From Phlegmacium glaucopus (lineage: Eukaryota > Basidiomycota > Agaricomycetes > Agaricales > Cortinariaceae): DNA of 64,000 nucleotides. Below are positions 33,455 through 45,772 of this stretch, one piece after another (the first letter of the stretch is position 1; each line of letters begins with the position of its first letter). The position numbers were made by a program, and so were the translations under genes. A model generated the notes under the pieces. That model was given only the letters and a program-made list of their open reading frames with translations. It made no database searches and was not told the DNA's origin. The stretch covers positions 428,429-492,428 of the forward strand of contig MU129989.1 of the NCBI GenBank assembly GCA_015039465.1, read 5' to 3'.

Positions 33455-34984
33455 GGGAGACCATCAAATCCAAGGCACCCCATCGCCTTAACCATGTCGA
33501 TGCAGCTCAGCTTTTACTTTGGAAGTGTGCCATCCCTATTGACGATAATCTAAAAGCGAGTTTACATTCCCTCCAATTCAATTGCACTGACAATCATCAT
33601 GGCCTGACTTACCTCAGTCCCTTCAAAAAACTTTCTCTCTATTTTCAGGATGAGAATGAGATACTACCAAAAACTATCAATCTCCTTATACAGCTACCCA
33701 AATATGGTGAGTATGAGTCAGTAAAAGTCCTATTAAATGACTGAAGTACCATGTGCTGTCCCATAGATGAGCAGCATCCATCCCTAGACCAACCACTGGC
33801 AAGGTGAGGATATATGTCCATTTGCATTACTTATTTGGTGCTAACACCTCCCCCAGCTGTGTCAAGGACAAGGAGATGATAGAACTTGTCAAAAGTACAT
33901 TCTCGTAGTGTTCAGTTTACTTGGTTAACTTTGTTATATCTAGGGTTTGATAAAACTGTGATGAAATTACTCGAATCCAATCCACCTTACAAAGCGGCCA
34001 AATCCAGCAGCTATATCACATTTCAGAAGCGAGGTGAACCAATCTATGATGGCCATTACCCATTTGTTGCTGCACAGCATATCAACCTAAGAGCCCCACC
34101 TATCCAGCTTTATAACCCAGCTTTTGGCCAATTTCTGAATGACATTGCCAACAAGGACTTGGAAGTGCCAACAGAAGTTATACAGGCTACTGCTTGCCTC
34201 ATGAATCTTGCATCTGCCATGTATGAGAGTGAGGGATGGAGGGAAGCTAGCCTTGACAAGGAACTCACGGCGGCAATTTCCATGGCAATAGGCAAAATCT
34301 CCAATGCTGACAGGGCCTCAGCTGATGGTATGGTAACAACAGAAATATTAGTAGGCAATAAATCCAAGTCTGCCGCTATATGCATTGAGGAGGACAAAAA
34401 TGAGTTTGGGAGAGGAGGCTCTGATCCTTCCATTTAGGCAGGTTTATCATATGGTTGGTTTTGGGCACAAAAAGACATATGTGCTTTGAAATATTCTTTA
34501 TTTATGGTCAATCATCAAGGTCACTTCCCTAGCAAGCTGAGCTGTGCGCAAGCACCTGCTGTCCTACTTTCCTTTTCACAAATGCTGGTGCATCAATCGC
34601 TATATTAGGTGCAGTCTGGACAGATAAGATTGTGGTCCAACGCCTCATACAATCTTCAATGAACCTTCTATCTATCATATTGCACGGATCCTGCATGCAT
34701 TTGGCAAGAATATGCGCAGTCTTGTGGCTTACTACCAATCTCTATCTCTCAATATTCAGCCTCTCAATATTCAGCTGCATGCTAAGGTTGAACACTTTTT
34801 CCCATCCATCAACACGTATTGTGGGTCTGATGACTCAGTAGTCAAATTCAAATTCATCAAGCATCCGGAACCTGATTCTCTTTGTACCACCTTTCTTGCA
34901 GTGACTGAGGCACCAGCCTCCAAGACCATTGTTACAAGTCTTACATAAGTAAGTCTTGTTCTTATAGGGGACCTATCTTTTGAC

Positions 34985-35512
34985 TAGTAATGGGCAGGGG
35001 TTTGGGAAACCCCTGGGGTACAAGGGTAAGGGTAAGGAGGGTCAGGGTCAGGGTACAGATTTTTTGACCCTTGAAAAATCCTGACCCTTCTGGAGGGGTC
35101 AGGGTATTTTTGGGAAATTTTATTTCTCTGATATCAGAGTGATCTAACTGTTGTGTATCTATAAAATTGACTTTAAATCAGAGAAAAAGCAATCTAAAGA
35201 GGCCTCACTGCTTTCATAACAATCAGTAGCTTAAAATACTAGTCAAACCCTCTCTATTTCATTTAAAATCTATTGCTAAACACCTTTAACACCCTGAACA
35301 TGTTTTAAATAATAGCTACTTTGAAGGCTCCTTTGGATTACAAAGCTTGAGGAAGGTTTGGACCAAACCCTTGCACTAAACCCTGCTGGGGTTTCTTACC
35401 CTCCAACCCCTCAGAAACCCTTACTCTTACCCTCCAAAACCCTTACCCTCAGCCAAGGGTAAGGGTAAGGGTCAGCCTAATTCCACCCCAGGGTTACCCT
35501 TGACCATCACTA
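34985..35512. mobile_element. hAT-type MITE 3 (528 bp)
   Basis: Left end TAGTAATGGGCAGGGG and right end (complement) TAGTGATGGTCAAGGG, flanked by perfect 8-bp duplications CTTTTGAC (34977-34984, 35513-35520). Arms are iterations of GGGTAA/GGGTCA in opposite orientation; the centre is AT-rich. It sits just past the last recognisable Crinkler codons. Confidence 0.87.
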
Positions 35513-35520
35513 CTTTTGAC

Positions 35521-38500
35521 GGTTTCAAGGGTGTTTTTATGGTAATTTTCACAGGGTGGGAATGTTGTCATTGCAACGGCTGCCATTCTTAGTTAGTTTT
35601 GATAGATAATGCTAACCATTTTAATGTGTGGGAAAATTTCTGATTTCAAACCACCACCTTCTTTCGAAGGCCAGATCTTACTCATAAATTTGCTGGCAAG
35701 CAACTCCTGCTCATGCGAGGCAGGTGTTGTGCCCAGCCCTCTTGCAGGTGGCTTGGGTACATAGTACTATACTATAACATAATAATTTACTATACTACAA
35801 AGACAATGATAATATGGGGTTGCACAATCCTCAGTATGAGTTCTAAATACTCCGAATGTGTGACATTCAGTCACATGTGGTGTCACGGCGTGACACGGCC
35901 AATTTCTTGAGACATCACATTTGTGGTCTCCACACCTCTGAGATACAAGAAAAATTATGTTGTATTTAACAATAATAAGAAGTCATTATACATGCCTAAG
36001 ATATTCCTTGCAGGAAAACATTATATTTAACCCAAAAATGCAAAATGAATCTTAATTGCCTGCTAAATATGGGGCTCCAAAGAGATTGGACATTATCCCT
36101 TCAACCACAACACCTATGAGCATGATTTGCAGGAGGATTTTTCTTAACATTTGAATTCCAATTGATCCACAAGTCCAAAATTTTGATTAGTGCCTCCTAT
36201 GTCAAGATAGACCCTCAAAATGCTTTAACATGGTTAGAGGCCAGGTAATTAAATTTTGAACTTGTAGAATGGAAGCCATATACAAGTAGATTTTATCTTT
36301 GAAAATCTAATCCTAAATCCCATCTATTGTGAATAAAATAGCCCATGGAAATATATATCTAAACATTCTCTACATTTTACAATTATATTTGTCCAAAATG
36401 GTGAAGGAATGAGTAATCTATGGGCCCACCATGGTAGATCAATAATCAATGTGCAGGGAGTAATAGTATGCTTCATATTGAATGTCTTCCTCATATGTTA
36501 TCCATCTGATTTCCAAAACAGCTACTTCAAAAATTTCAAAACAAACAAATGACAACAACTGATTGCCAGAAAGAAGTTGTTCAATCTTGTTTATGTCTGC
36601 TTTCTAAACACTTTTTCATTGTGGATACAAACAAAAGACAACAACATTTTGCCAGGAATCAGTTGTTGGTCATTATTTTCATGATAAGAATTTGAATGTA
36701 ATACCACAAAAGAAAAACAGAATCACTGATGTAAAGTCTCTAGGCTGTATCCATCAAATTCTCATCTTTTTAACATTGGTGAAAACCATCTATGCCCCTT
36801 GTGCATTACCCCTAGTTGGAGGTCCGTGTATCCATTTCCATCCAGAGGGGAATAAAGTGATTTCAAAAAATTGCATACTGTAGATTTTAAGGTAATTTCT
36901 GAGTTGAGTTGATTGGAAGTTGGTTTCATAGTTTTGAGGTGATTTCAGCTGAGACACTGGTTAGAAACTCCAACTCCCATTGGATGTGCACTAGGATGTA
37001 TCCACATGAAGGTTAAAGTTTTACTGGGCTAGAATTCAACAATGTTTGTATGTACTCCTAAATCTTGTTGTTCTTGGAGAATGAGGTCAAGTTAATATGG
37101 TTGTAAATAATGAGTTAGAGGCCAATATCCATCACAAACCCATGAGTGAATGAGGTTCGAATCTGTAGTGAAAACATAGTGATCTTACTAAACAACTTTC
37201 AACTGAAATATGTTTGAGATATATTTGTGCTGGGATTATAATAACTTACATATCTGAAAAATCCTGAACTGCTGCCTCTGATACTGGCAAAGTTGACAAA
37301 GCAATGCAGAATAGAAGGTTAAGAATATCGGAGTCGGACTGTGATTCAAAATCTATTGAAACTGGAGTAAAAAAATGACTAGTAAAAGTACTAAATAATG
37401 TATTAAAAAAAACTCCGAGTTCAAATAGGTTCAAGATGTATACCTCTTCAACTGGTACTGAGCCAGTATTATTTGGAATCAATATATATATGTACCCCTA
37501 ATCCTTGTTTGCATTGCACTATGTTCCTGTTAAACAATGTAAATTTAATATACAAATATTATCACCAGAATCATATTCTCAGTCGGAAATAAAATTCCAA
37601 GCACCAACAATGAAATTGATCAATAATTTAGAAAGATAAATATTGATTTTGCAGAACCTTGTATTATTATTACTATTATAATTTTTTTATATACAATTTT
37701 ATTGAGAAAATATTCTTATGTGTATCAACCTCTTTACATTATTGTAGCCAGAGCGCCTCCATAGGACCCAAGGAAGAAACACCTATGAACTCAGAAACCT
37801 GTCATTTAGCTTCCAAAACAAACAACAGTGACTGGTCTTCAGTTTTATGAGGTTTCATAGGGATGTTTTTGGGTAAATGGATAAGCACAAGTAATGGGTA
37901 GTAAATTAATAAGTGAACATTATAAATTATCTCAAAAACCTTTTCAAAACAAATATATGACAACAACACATTGCTGGAAATGAGTTATTGATCATTGTTT
38001 GCTTCCTGGCTCCCATCATGATAGTTAGTCACAAATAAGCAAACTGGAAAAAGCCAATAACCTAAGTATGAACAGACTCTGAGTCACATCACCTGATACA
38101 TGATTACTACTAATGGGGTATGCACAATCCTCAGTGTATGTGACAGCCAATTTCTTGAGACATTGCATTTGTGCTCTCCACACCTCTGAGATACCAAAGA
38201 AATTGTGCTGTATTTAAGAATAAGAAGTAATTATACATGCCTAAAATATTCCTTAAAGGAAAAACATTATATTTAACCCAAAAATGTGAAATGAATCTCA
38301 ATTTCCTGCCAAATATGAGGCTTCAAAGAGATTGGACATTATCCCTTCAACCACAACATCCATGAGCATGATTTACAGGAGGATTTCACTTAGAATCTAA
38401 ACTCCAATTGATCTACAAGTCCAAAATCTTAATTAGTGCCCCCTCCATCAATATAGATCCTCAAAATGTGCACTTTAACATGGTTAGGGGCCAGTAATTA

Positions 38501-39360
38501 AAATTTTGAACTTGTAGAATTGAAGCAATATACAAATAGATGATTTTATCTCTGCAAATATAATCCTACATTGTAGAAAACTAAACCGCTTATGTGAATG
38601 GATATGTATACGCTCTAATTTGAGCTAGATAATTGTGATAGATATCACTGAACTCAGTCATGGTATAATGGACTATATTTAGATTGTTACTGTACCTAGA
38701 TAATTGTGATAGATATCACTGAACTAGGTAACAGTAAGTTAGGTGCAGTAAAGAAGTATATCGTAATTACTCACCTCAGTCATGGTATAATGGACTGAGG
38801 TAGAGTAGTAGGTTAATCTGGTGTATATACAAGTGGAGACAATGGTTGTGGCCAGTGGCCTCTGTTACTACCTCATTTGGTCTTCGGTGGCCTTTGCTCT
38901 AAATCGCAACATAAATCCCATCTGTTGTGAAGATAATAGCCCAAGAAGGCACAGGTGAAAGCAGGAGATGCACTGGTGATTGTCATGGGTAAACTATAAA
39001 AATTTCCAGGTTTGGACCCATGGACATGTACATCTAAACATTCTCTACATTTTGCAATTTTATTTGTCCGAAGTGATGAAGAAATGAATAATCTATTGGC
39101 CCACCATGGTAGTTCAATAATTGATGTGGAGGGAATTGAGTTGCCTAATTTGGACATATTCTAAATGTGACAAAACAAAGCAACCATGAAGGAGGTGTAG
39201 CCAGGCCATTTCTCAACAGATTTTGAGAAAAAAAATTGCAAAAAAAGAGCAAAAAAAGAGCTACATGGTTCAAAGCAGAATTTTTTTGAAAATACACAAA
39301 TTCCTTGTGATAAATCCTAGAATGATCTGAATATCCATACCCCTTGTTCCTCATATCCTT
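35521..39360. repeat. diverged tandem duplication (~2.3-kb unit)
   Basis: Sequence from about 35815 (TGCACAATCCTCAGT, CACACCTCTGAGATAC, TTATCCCTTCAACCACAACA, GGCCCACCATGGTAG) recurs in the same order from about 38105 to 39130, with about 10-15% divergence and indels. A TGACAACAAC segment at about 36550 likewise recurs at about 37945, which fits one unit of about 2.3 kb copied in tandem. No coding capacity is recognised; a 78-codon minus-strand frame at 37246-37482 is unassigned. Confidence 0.65.
38572..38911. mobile_element. solo LTR in second copy of the tandem unit (340 bp)
   Basis: Present in the 38-kb copy of the duplicated unit and absent from the 36-kb copy, which reads straight through CCTAAATCCCATC. 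Starts TGTAGAAAACTAAACCGC and ends CTAAATCGCAACA. The flanks are TACAT and TAAAT, a 5-bp duplication with one change. It holds a directly repeated GATAATTGTGATAGATATCA motif. Confidence 0.65.
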
Positions 39361-39637
39361 CACTTAGGCATCCTTGGTGCTTGTAAGCTCATCCTTGATA
39401 AGGTTAGTGGGACTGGAAGACATATTACTGAGATGATAAGCAGGATTGGGAGGATATAGATGATTGACATCAGAATGCATCAGTAAATTCAGGGTCTGCT
39501 TACTAGCGCTGGATAGTGCCGGATAGCACCATAGCACCATAGTAAAGGGTCCTTTATTTGTAGTGCTGGACAGCATCAATGATCATGCTATTCCTGTCTA
39601 GATGGCCTGTTACTGTAGAGTACTAGGGAGTGCTATA

Positions 39638-39750
39638 TAGGCCTAGGTTACTACTATGGAGTACTACATAGGTCTAGGTTACTACTACAGAGTACTACAT
39701 AGGTCTAGGTTACTACTACAGAGTACTATATAGGCCTGAGTTACTACTAT
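39638..39750. repeat. 31-bp tandem repeat
   Basis: Three full and one partial unit of the type TAGGTCTAGGTTACTACTAC + AGAGTACTACA, preceded by a partial, more diverged unit. The surroundings (39500-39840) hold further short inverted motifs (GGATAGTGCCGG, ATAGCACCATAGCACC). Non-coding. Confidence 0.8.
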
Positions 39751-39989
39751 CCCGAAGCCATATCTCTCTTTCAAGCACTTGTTTAGTTCCACCCGATGCT
39801 ATAAAGTAGCATATAGACTATATAGACCATATAGTACCTTAATTCTTATAGTGTTGCATAACAAAAGAAAATATTATATTATGTGTAGGCTATGAATACG
39901 AAATATACTATGTGCAAAAAACAGGGTATTAAAGACTACTTGAAAGAAACTTATGTCAATGGAACCTGGACCTTGGTTTTATCAACAAA

Positions 39990-42684
39990 CTATACCGGCA
40001 GTGAAACGAGGACATACCAAATCATTTCGGAAACCCAGTTATCAGTCAAGTTGTAAAGTGGGTACATAGTGAGTTGGTGGGTCTTCAGCTTGTTGCAGAA
40101 GTCACCTAACGAAACAAGTAACTCGTCAGTAAATTGAATTAAGAAAGTTTTAAACAAAGAATGCTTACATTCCTTTCCGTGCCCATCTTGTGCAACAAGA
40201 CTCGTATTGTGCTCCATGGTATTGGTGGCCCTTCAACGTATCAATCAGGGTGAGATGCTGTTTCATAATGGCTCTATATTTATCTCCATCGAGAGGGATT
40301 TGTTTCTTGTAGCTGAAGTCGACATATTCTTCGAGGCAGTTCTGGATCTATAAAAGGATTATTAGTGGGATGTCAAAATTATTTTAAAGGAGAAAAGATG
40401 TACAGTGGTCATTACCAAAGCAATGACATGATCAGGGACAGTTTGTTCAAAGTCTTCAGGAAAAAGGTTTGCGAGACAATCATTGTCTGCATAGAAAAAC
40501 TGATGTATTGTGGTTGATATTGCTGGATGTGCAATGTTCTTGCATTTTCCCTTCAAACATGTCGAAAAGGATATCAGAAAGCGAAGAAAAGACAAAGAAA
40601 AAGCTTACATTCTCATCTTCTCCGCCTTGAAGAAAATGGCCTTGGGTAAGAGCTTTGTTGACCGCATGTATGACCAAGTCATACTCTTCTTGCTGATTCC
40701 CTCCTTTGAATTCAGGTGAGCAAAGTAGATTTGTGTATTTCAATGAAATAATTCGCTGAGCAACTCTTTTTAATTTCTGGCGGAAGGTAGAGTGTTCATT
40801 GAAAACCTAGGTATAGAATTAGTCAATATTAAATAACAAGGACACGACACATCTACCAAAATGCTCATATCTCGATTTGGAGAATATCCTAAAAGAAATG
40901 ATCAATAATTTGACAAGTAAAATGACAAAGAAATATGACCTGGCTCCAGAACATTATCCGCAACTATTTGGTATTCAGCAATGGTGTTGGTAAGGATGAG
41001 GGTAGCCTGCTTGAGATCTGTCTCCCTTCACGGAAAGGCGTTAACAAGGGCCACATGCCTTCTCATATTATTCTTCACAGTCTCGAGCGTGGCCTGCCAG
41101 CCCGGAGGATAATACTTCATAGTGATTGGCTTGGGCTCTGCGTCCCTTGGCGTTTTTGAATAGCGATGGGCCTGCCCAGTGGATGATTCATTGTCTTCAT
41201 CATTATTGGTCTCACCATTCTGTTCAGTGGTATGTTCGTTGTCGAGATTGACATCACCTTCAAATCCTGTTCATTCGAGTTGACGCCTATATGATTGATG
41301 GGCAGCGGCATCCGCCAGGTTTCCAAGATGAGGTGGGCGCACTGGACGGTTATGTGCACAGTGATCTTTGACTACGTCAATATTATGATCCTGGATAAAA
41401 TTTCAATACAAAATGAATAATAATGGAATAAGAGTACCTCATTGTCAGGGTTAGGTAACTCGTCTATAATATTAGACAAGTTACCAGCGACTGAGCTGCA
41501 ATTCGAAGGGATTTATTTACCTTGGGAGTAGTGTAGAGCCGCCTGAGCCGCTGCGTCGTCAATTTCTATTGTTAGGTGATAATACAGTTAGTTTAGATGT
41601 TACAATGTTTTTAACAGCAACTTACCTATATCCATGTTGATATCAGGTCTAGGACTGGGCTTGCAGCTTGCATATATGTCTTCATTGCTGTCGCTGCCAT
41701 CTGTTTGAACACTGCTGCTGTTGCTTTCTCCTTGGCCATCATTGCTATAACTATAGCTATTGTTATCATCATCACCGTCATTGCCATCTTCATCACCATC
41801 ACCATCATCGTCATCTCCATCAGTTTCTGTGATACCAGGAACAGCAGTGTTGCGGTCGAAGTTGAATTGGCTTTGAGACTGAGAGTTGGCTTGCAGACGT
41901 TGGCCTTGATCCTTTTGATTGTTGTGATCATGGTTGGTCCCTATTTCTTAGATAGTTAATATATGCTGTCATATGCATGTATAAGGTTATACTGGTCTGA
42001 GTGCTTGGCAGCGTTGCATTCCCCATTTGTGAGTTGTTGTCTGCGGCAGAGAACCCAAATTGCGACTCCGCTGAGGCCATCTGAAAGATTGGTTTTGGAC
42101 CAGCCTGAGGCAACATTGCCACAGATTGTGGTAGCTTCGGAGCAGTTGTTACTTTTGTATTTGAATCTTGCTTCTAGGAATTGGTTGAGAGCTGAATTAT
42201 AATTGATAAAATATTGTAGTTACCCTATTTTTTTGTAAAGCCTGAGGAGGCGCCATAGCATTCTCGGGTATAGTTTCTGGGATTCCATCGTTCTTCTTGG
42301 AAATTTGATCTCTCGTTATGGGATTCAGAGCATTTTCTAGTTGGTAGGCATGTCCACCCTGACCACAGTTAGGCCAAACTGCTTGCCTACTGGTTGGTTC
42401 TCTGGTGGTTGGCACTCCGACGTTCTCTGTGCAGGGTCAGCGGGTTCTTCAATATATTCAATAAATATTATATTTTTCTGCGCCTGCAAGCTCATTGGTA
42501 GGAGCTATAGAGAAGATGGTAGTAAAGTCAGTCCATAAGTAAAATAAGGGTTAAAGTGAGACTCACCTGGTCTTTTACTGGTCGGCGCGTCACTAGATAT
42601 ACCGGGATGTGCTGTCTTAATACTGGCTTGGTCATTTACAGAGACAGTAGCCTTGCGTTTGGAAGCATTGGGTCTGGAAGGCAT
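39990..42684 (-). CDS. DUF6532-type hypothetical protein
   Basis: Function unknown. ATG 42684 starts MPSRPNASKRKATVSVND. A long disordered, Gln/Asn-, Asp/Glu- and Pro-rich region (about 42600-41100) has frames that join only with uncertain introns. The conserved C-terminal part includes YTNLLCSPEFKGGNQQEEYD, FFYADNDCLANLFPEDFEQT, VPDHVIALV, LEEYVDFSYKKQIPLDGDKY and YRAIMKQHL, the layout I associate with DUF6532, a basidiomycete domain often multicopy near transposons. Several introns of 50-60 nt. Whether the N-terminal half is intact cannot be told; frame changes at about 42430 may be introns or damage. Confidence 0.55.
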
Positions 42685-43941
42685 AGGGAAGCTTGGTAAG
42701 ATATAGGAAAGTAAAAGATTTGGTTTTTGGCAGTATCAACTAGGAAACAAAAAGTGGTACTACATGACAATTTGAACTTGTTTATTTGTGGCAGGCTTGA
42801 ATTTTACTGACCCTGAGGTCAACCAGGGGATGGACAAATAAATAAAAAAGAAACATGTACAATAAAAAATGTAAAGCGAGACCCAGCAGTGACATATGGT
42901 TCAATCAAGCAACAAAGAGATGGCAGGCGAACCAGATACTGAGATGGTATAGGTTTCTAATATATGCATGGGTAGTTCATAATTGCAGCAGAGAATATTT
43001 GGAAACTTACAATCATGTGTTTTCGCTACAGTCGCAGTATGAGAGTCGATCAACCTCGATGGTAAACCCGTTACTCCTGATAGTATGCATGATTGTGCAC
43101 ATATACTCCTCCGCTGACTTGAGTTGGACCTCGGCAAATTTGGCGTTGTCTTCTTCCGTTGCAGAGCAGTCAAGTCGTTGAATGTACGTGACCACTGTTC
43201 ATGCTCCATTGCTTCTGTGAGCAAACTTGAAGCATCTTCAGCAGATCTAATCGTATCAGGACAACCCTAAAGATCCATGAGTGAGAGTCCGGTATAATTA
43301 ACAAAATATTTGGACCCATTCAACGATCTTCTTGTGCATTGCCTTTGATTTTGTAATTTTGAGGGAGATCATAGTACTAGAAGGATATTGTGGCCTAGAG
43401 TAGTCGTATCAGAATACAATATGCCTTTGAGGTCATGCAGCTCACAGTGCAGGTAGGTGTATGGCGGTGAGAGAGAGAAGAAGGGTTGATGTAAGGAATT
43501 AAATGGTCCTGCATGGCAACAATGTGTGATTATGTGAGCCGCTAACTCGGACAGTCCCACGTGTTCCTTATCACCCTTTAACCCATAGTCAATGTGGCCT
43601 TTCAAGAATGATGTATGCTGAAAAAATTGAGATCAAGCCTAGGCATCCATGCGCTGCTTTGGAACATAGGGTTTGCATATCCAGAGGCTAGAGAGGTATG
43701 GATTGAGAGGAAGTCGGCTGTAGTTGCAGGAGAACTTGCTGATCAGTCTGATCTTATATATGCAAATATTTTTGTCTACCGTTTATTCACATCCATAGTA
43801 GCATCCAAAGCATAAGAAGATTGAAGAAAAAATAACTAAAGGCCAAGCTGGATATCAGTATGGTTCAACGACCAAGGACAAGGTTTAGAAATAATTACCG
43901 CTTGCAGCAATGCCAGGCGTGCAGTGGGGAGGACTGCATAT
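42685..43941. other. unassigned, fragmentary open frames
   Basis: Minus-strand frames at 42901-43224 and 43369-43605 and a plus-strand frame at 43615-43815 (LLWNIGFAYPEAREVWIERK) have ordinary composition but no recognised motif and do not join cleanly. They may be decayed exons. No repeat structure was found. Confidence 0.3.
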
Positions 43942-44377
43942 TCAACAGTCACAGTCTGCAATTACCCGATGGGCCTCCTTATTGATGTGCAACAGTGCAT
44001 GGTGGATATCACTTGAGCCTTGCAAACTGTTTTTCCATTTACTTGCAGGTAAAGGCCCTCGTTCTATCCCATCAGCATTGCTAGATCCCTCTTCCATTTG
44101 GCGCCTATGCCATACTAAGAATTTGGTCTCTTCTACCTCCGTCCATCACCCTAAATTCCTGCCAGACTGCTTGAATTTGATAGTTGGGGGATACCAAGAT
44201 AAAGAAGCCTGTTGACCTGGGATATCTTCAAATAAAGAACGTCAGGATAATTAACCAAAAATGTTGCAATAAAATATGTACTTGTTGATGCGCTATACAT
44301 CCCGCAGAGAAGATTCAATTCAATATCCGTGAGCTTGTCATCAATAAATTCTTCCCCAGTATCGCGCACCAATACTG

Positions 44378-45772
44378 ATTGGTAGCGTGAGAACAAAGCT
44401 TAAAAGTTGCCATCATGAAAATAAGCGGACTTTGAATTTGCTTACCTATTTTGGAAGCGGCCCTGAATCGCGTTCCTGGTCAACAAAACCATTTATTCAA
44501 CGATAACATCCTCATCGCTCATCATATCCTCAATGTCTTCCACTATGTTGTCTATCATTTACACTATCAACATGCTCCTTAACATCTACCATCTGTTTGT
44601 CCCTTGGCTAGTGATACAACAAAGCGATCAATCTACTATTCGCATCGGTCATCGGCTCGCGTTTGATCGTATCTTTGGTCCATCATTTCAAGAACGGCCC
44701 GTTTATGGACGCATCAGCTACATCTCCCATTATGTCAAAGGCTTTGTCATTGTTGTTGTGGCTATGGACCCACAAGTCTTCGCCTCAGCTATCTATCTTG
44801 CCATACCTCGCTCCTGGATCTCACTCAGTCCCCTATCCTCACTCATCTACCTCTTATCTTATCATTCACTGCCAAAACCATCATTCACGCGGTACCTGAA
44901 GCCTTCCCACCCTCTTTATGACAATTTAGGAAGTCCAGGAGGATCACGACTAAGCAGGAATTGCAGATGAATCAGCAGCAGAGGATTATTCTCGCAGAGT
45001 GTCAAGTGTTATCAAGGCTGCACGACATGGGATCATGGGCAAGTAGTATTTTCTCGGGAGCAAGGCTGCGCCTTTCAAGTGTTGACTCAGGACCTTTCAT
45101 ATTTTGACATGACCACACGCCTATGGAGTCAATATATTTTTGCTATTGGACTATGTACACTGCCTTCTTTTCTTTTATCTCGCACTCTGACACTTTACAG
45201 ATTTTTTTATTGTTCCTTCTTCTTTTCCATTGTTCTTTTCTTCTCGCAGCTGTCCTCTCTTTATCTTTCTTCCTTTGACAGCGCGTACTTCTTTCTTTTT
45301 TATTGTTTTACATAGCCTCATCCTTAGGGTATAAATACTGCTCTTTTGTACCAGGATAGGTAGTTTTCTCTCAATTCATTCTTACTCCCCAACAGTCATC
45401 ATCTCAGTGGAATTCCAGTGAATTCCTTCCTCAAGTTCGCTTTTTTTTGCCTTTAACTGTCAATCTATCCCCACTGTCAATTACTATAGTCTTGCTGAAG
45501 ACTCCCTCTTATTCTTCCTCATCCTCTTCCTTAACCTCTCTGAGTTCGCTTTTTCAGTCCTTTACTGTCAACCCACTGTCAACTGCTATAGTCTTACTGA
45601 AGACTCTTCCTCATTCATCCTCATCCTTCTCATCTCTATTCTCACCCCCTACCTCTGTGTGATACAAGTCTAAGGTTATACCTTCCCTAAACGAACAACA
45701 GGGAGGCTTTTGACTTAAAGACTAGTCCATTGCTCTCTGGTTGGTGTTTATATACAACAACAACAACAATTT
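44378..45772. mobile_element. 1.4-kb insertion of unknown class
   Basis: 1,395 bp between ATACTG duplications (44372-44377, 45773-45778) inside the family gene. It starts ATTGGTAGCGTGAGAAC and ends with an (ACA)n run ACAACAACAACAACAATTT. It contains GGTATAAATACTGCTC at about 45328, a TATA-like promoter followed by pyrimidine-rich transcribed-type sequence as in LTRs, and a pair of AGTCTT(G/A)CTGAAGACTC motifs. The 145-codon frame at 44533-44970 matches nothing known. It may be a retro-element fragment. Confidence 0.5.

Larger units (their letters stand above)
31301..34948 (+). pseudogene. Crinkler-family protein, split by a 2-kb element
   Basis: The N-terminal exon from ATG 31301 (MLVKFKIFCIILPDND...ADLRET) resembles the ubiquitin-like header of fungal Crinkler (CRN) proteins. 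The frame is broken at 31415 by a 2,040-bp insertion and resumes at 33463 with IKSKAPHRLNHVDAAQLLLW. After introns at about 33714-33768 and 33805-33855 come ITFQKRGEPIYDGHYPF and EEDKNEFGRGGSDPSI. TAG at 34435-34437 stops the frame, yet homologous-looking coding continues: GAVWTDKIVVQRLI (about 34600) and KFKFIKHPEPDSLCTTFLA (about 34850), the atypical-kinase-like C-terminal part. Thus there are at least three lesions. Family assignment rests on pattern recall, not alignment. Confidence 0.7.

Noticed and set aside
35000..35490. Telomere-like GGGTAAGGG runs
   Set aside because: They lie in opposite orientation inside an element with inverted ends and an 8-bp duplication (MITE 3), not at a chromosome end.
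37140..37175. GGTTCGAATC resembling a tRNA T-loop
   Set aside because: No acceptor stem, A box or D arm at the right distance upstream.
44533..44970. 145-codon plus-strand frame in the 1.4-kb insertion
   Set aside because: No recognisable motif, odd composition, and located in a non-autonomous-looking insertion; not called as a gene.
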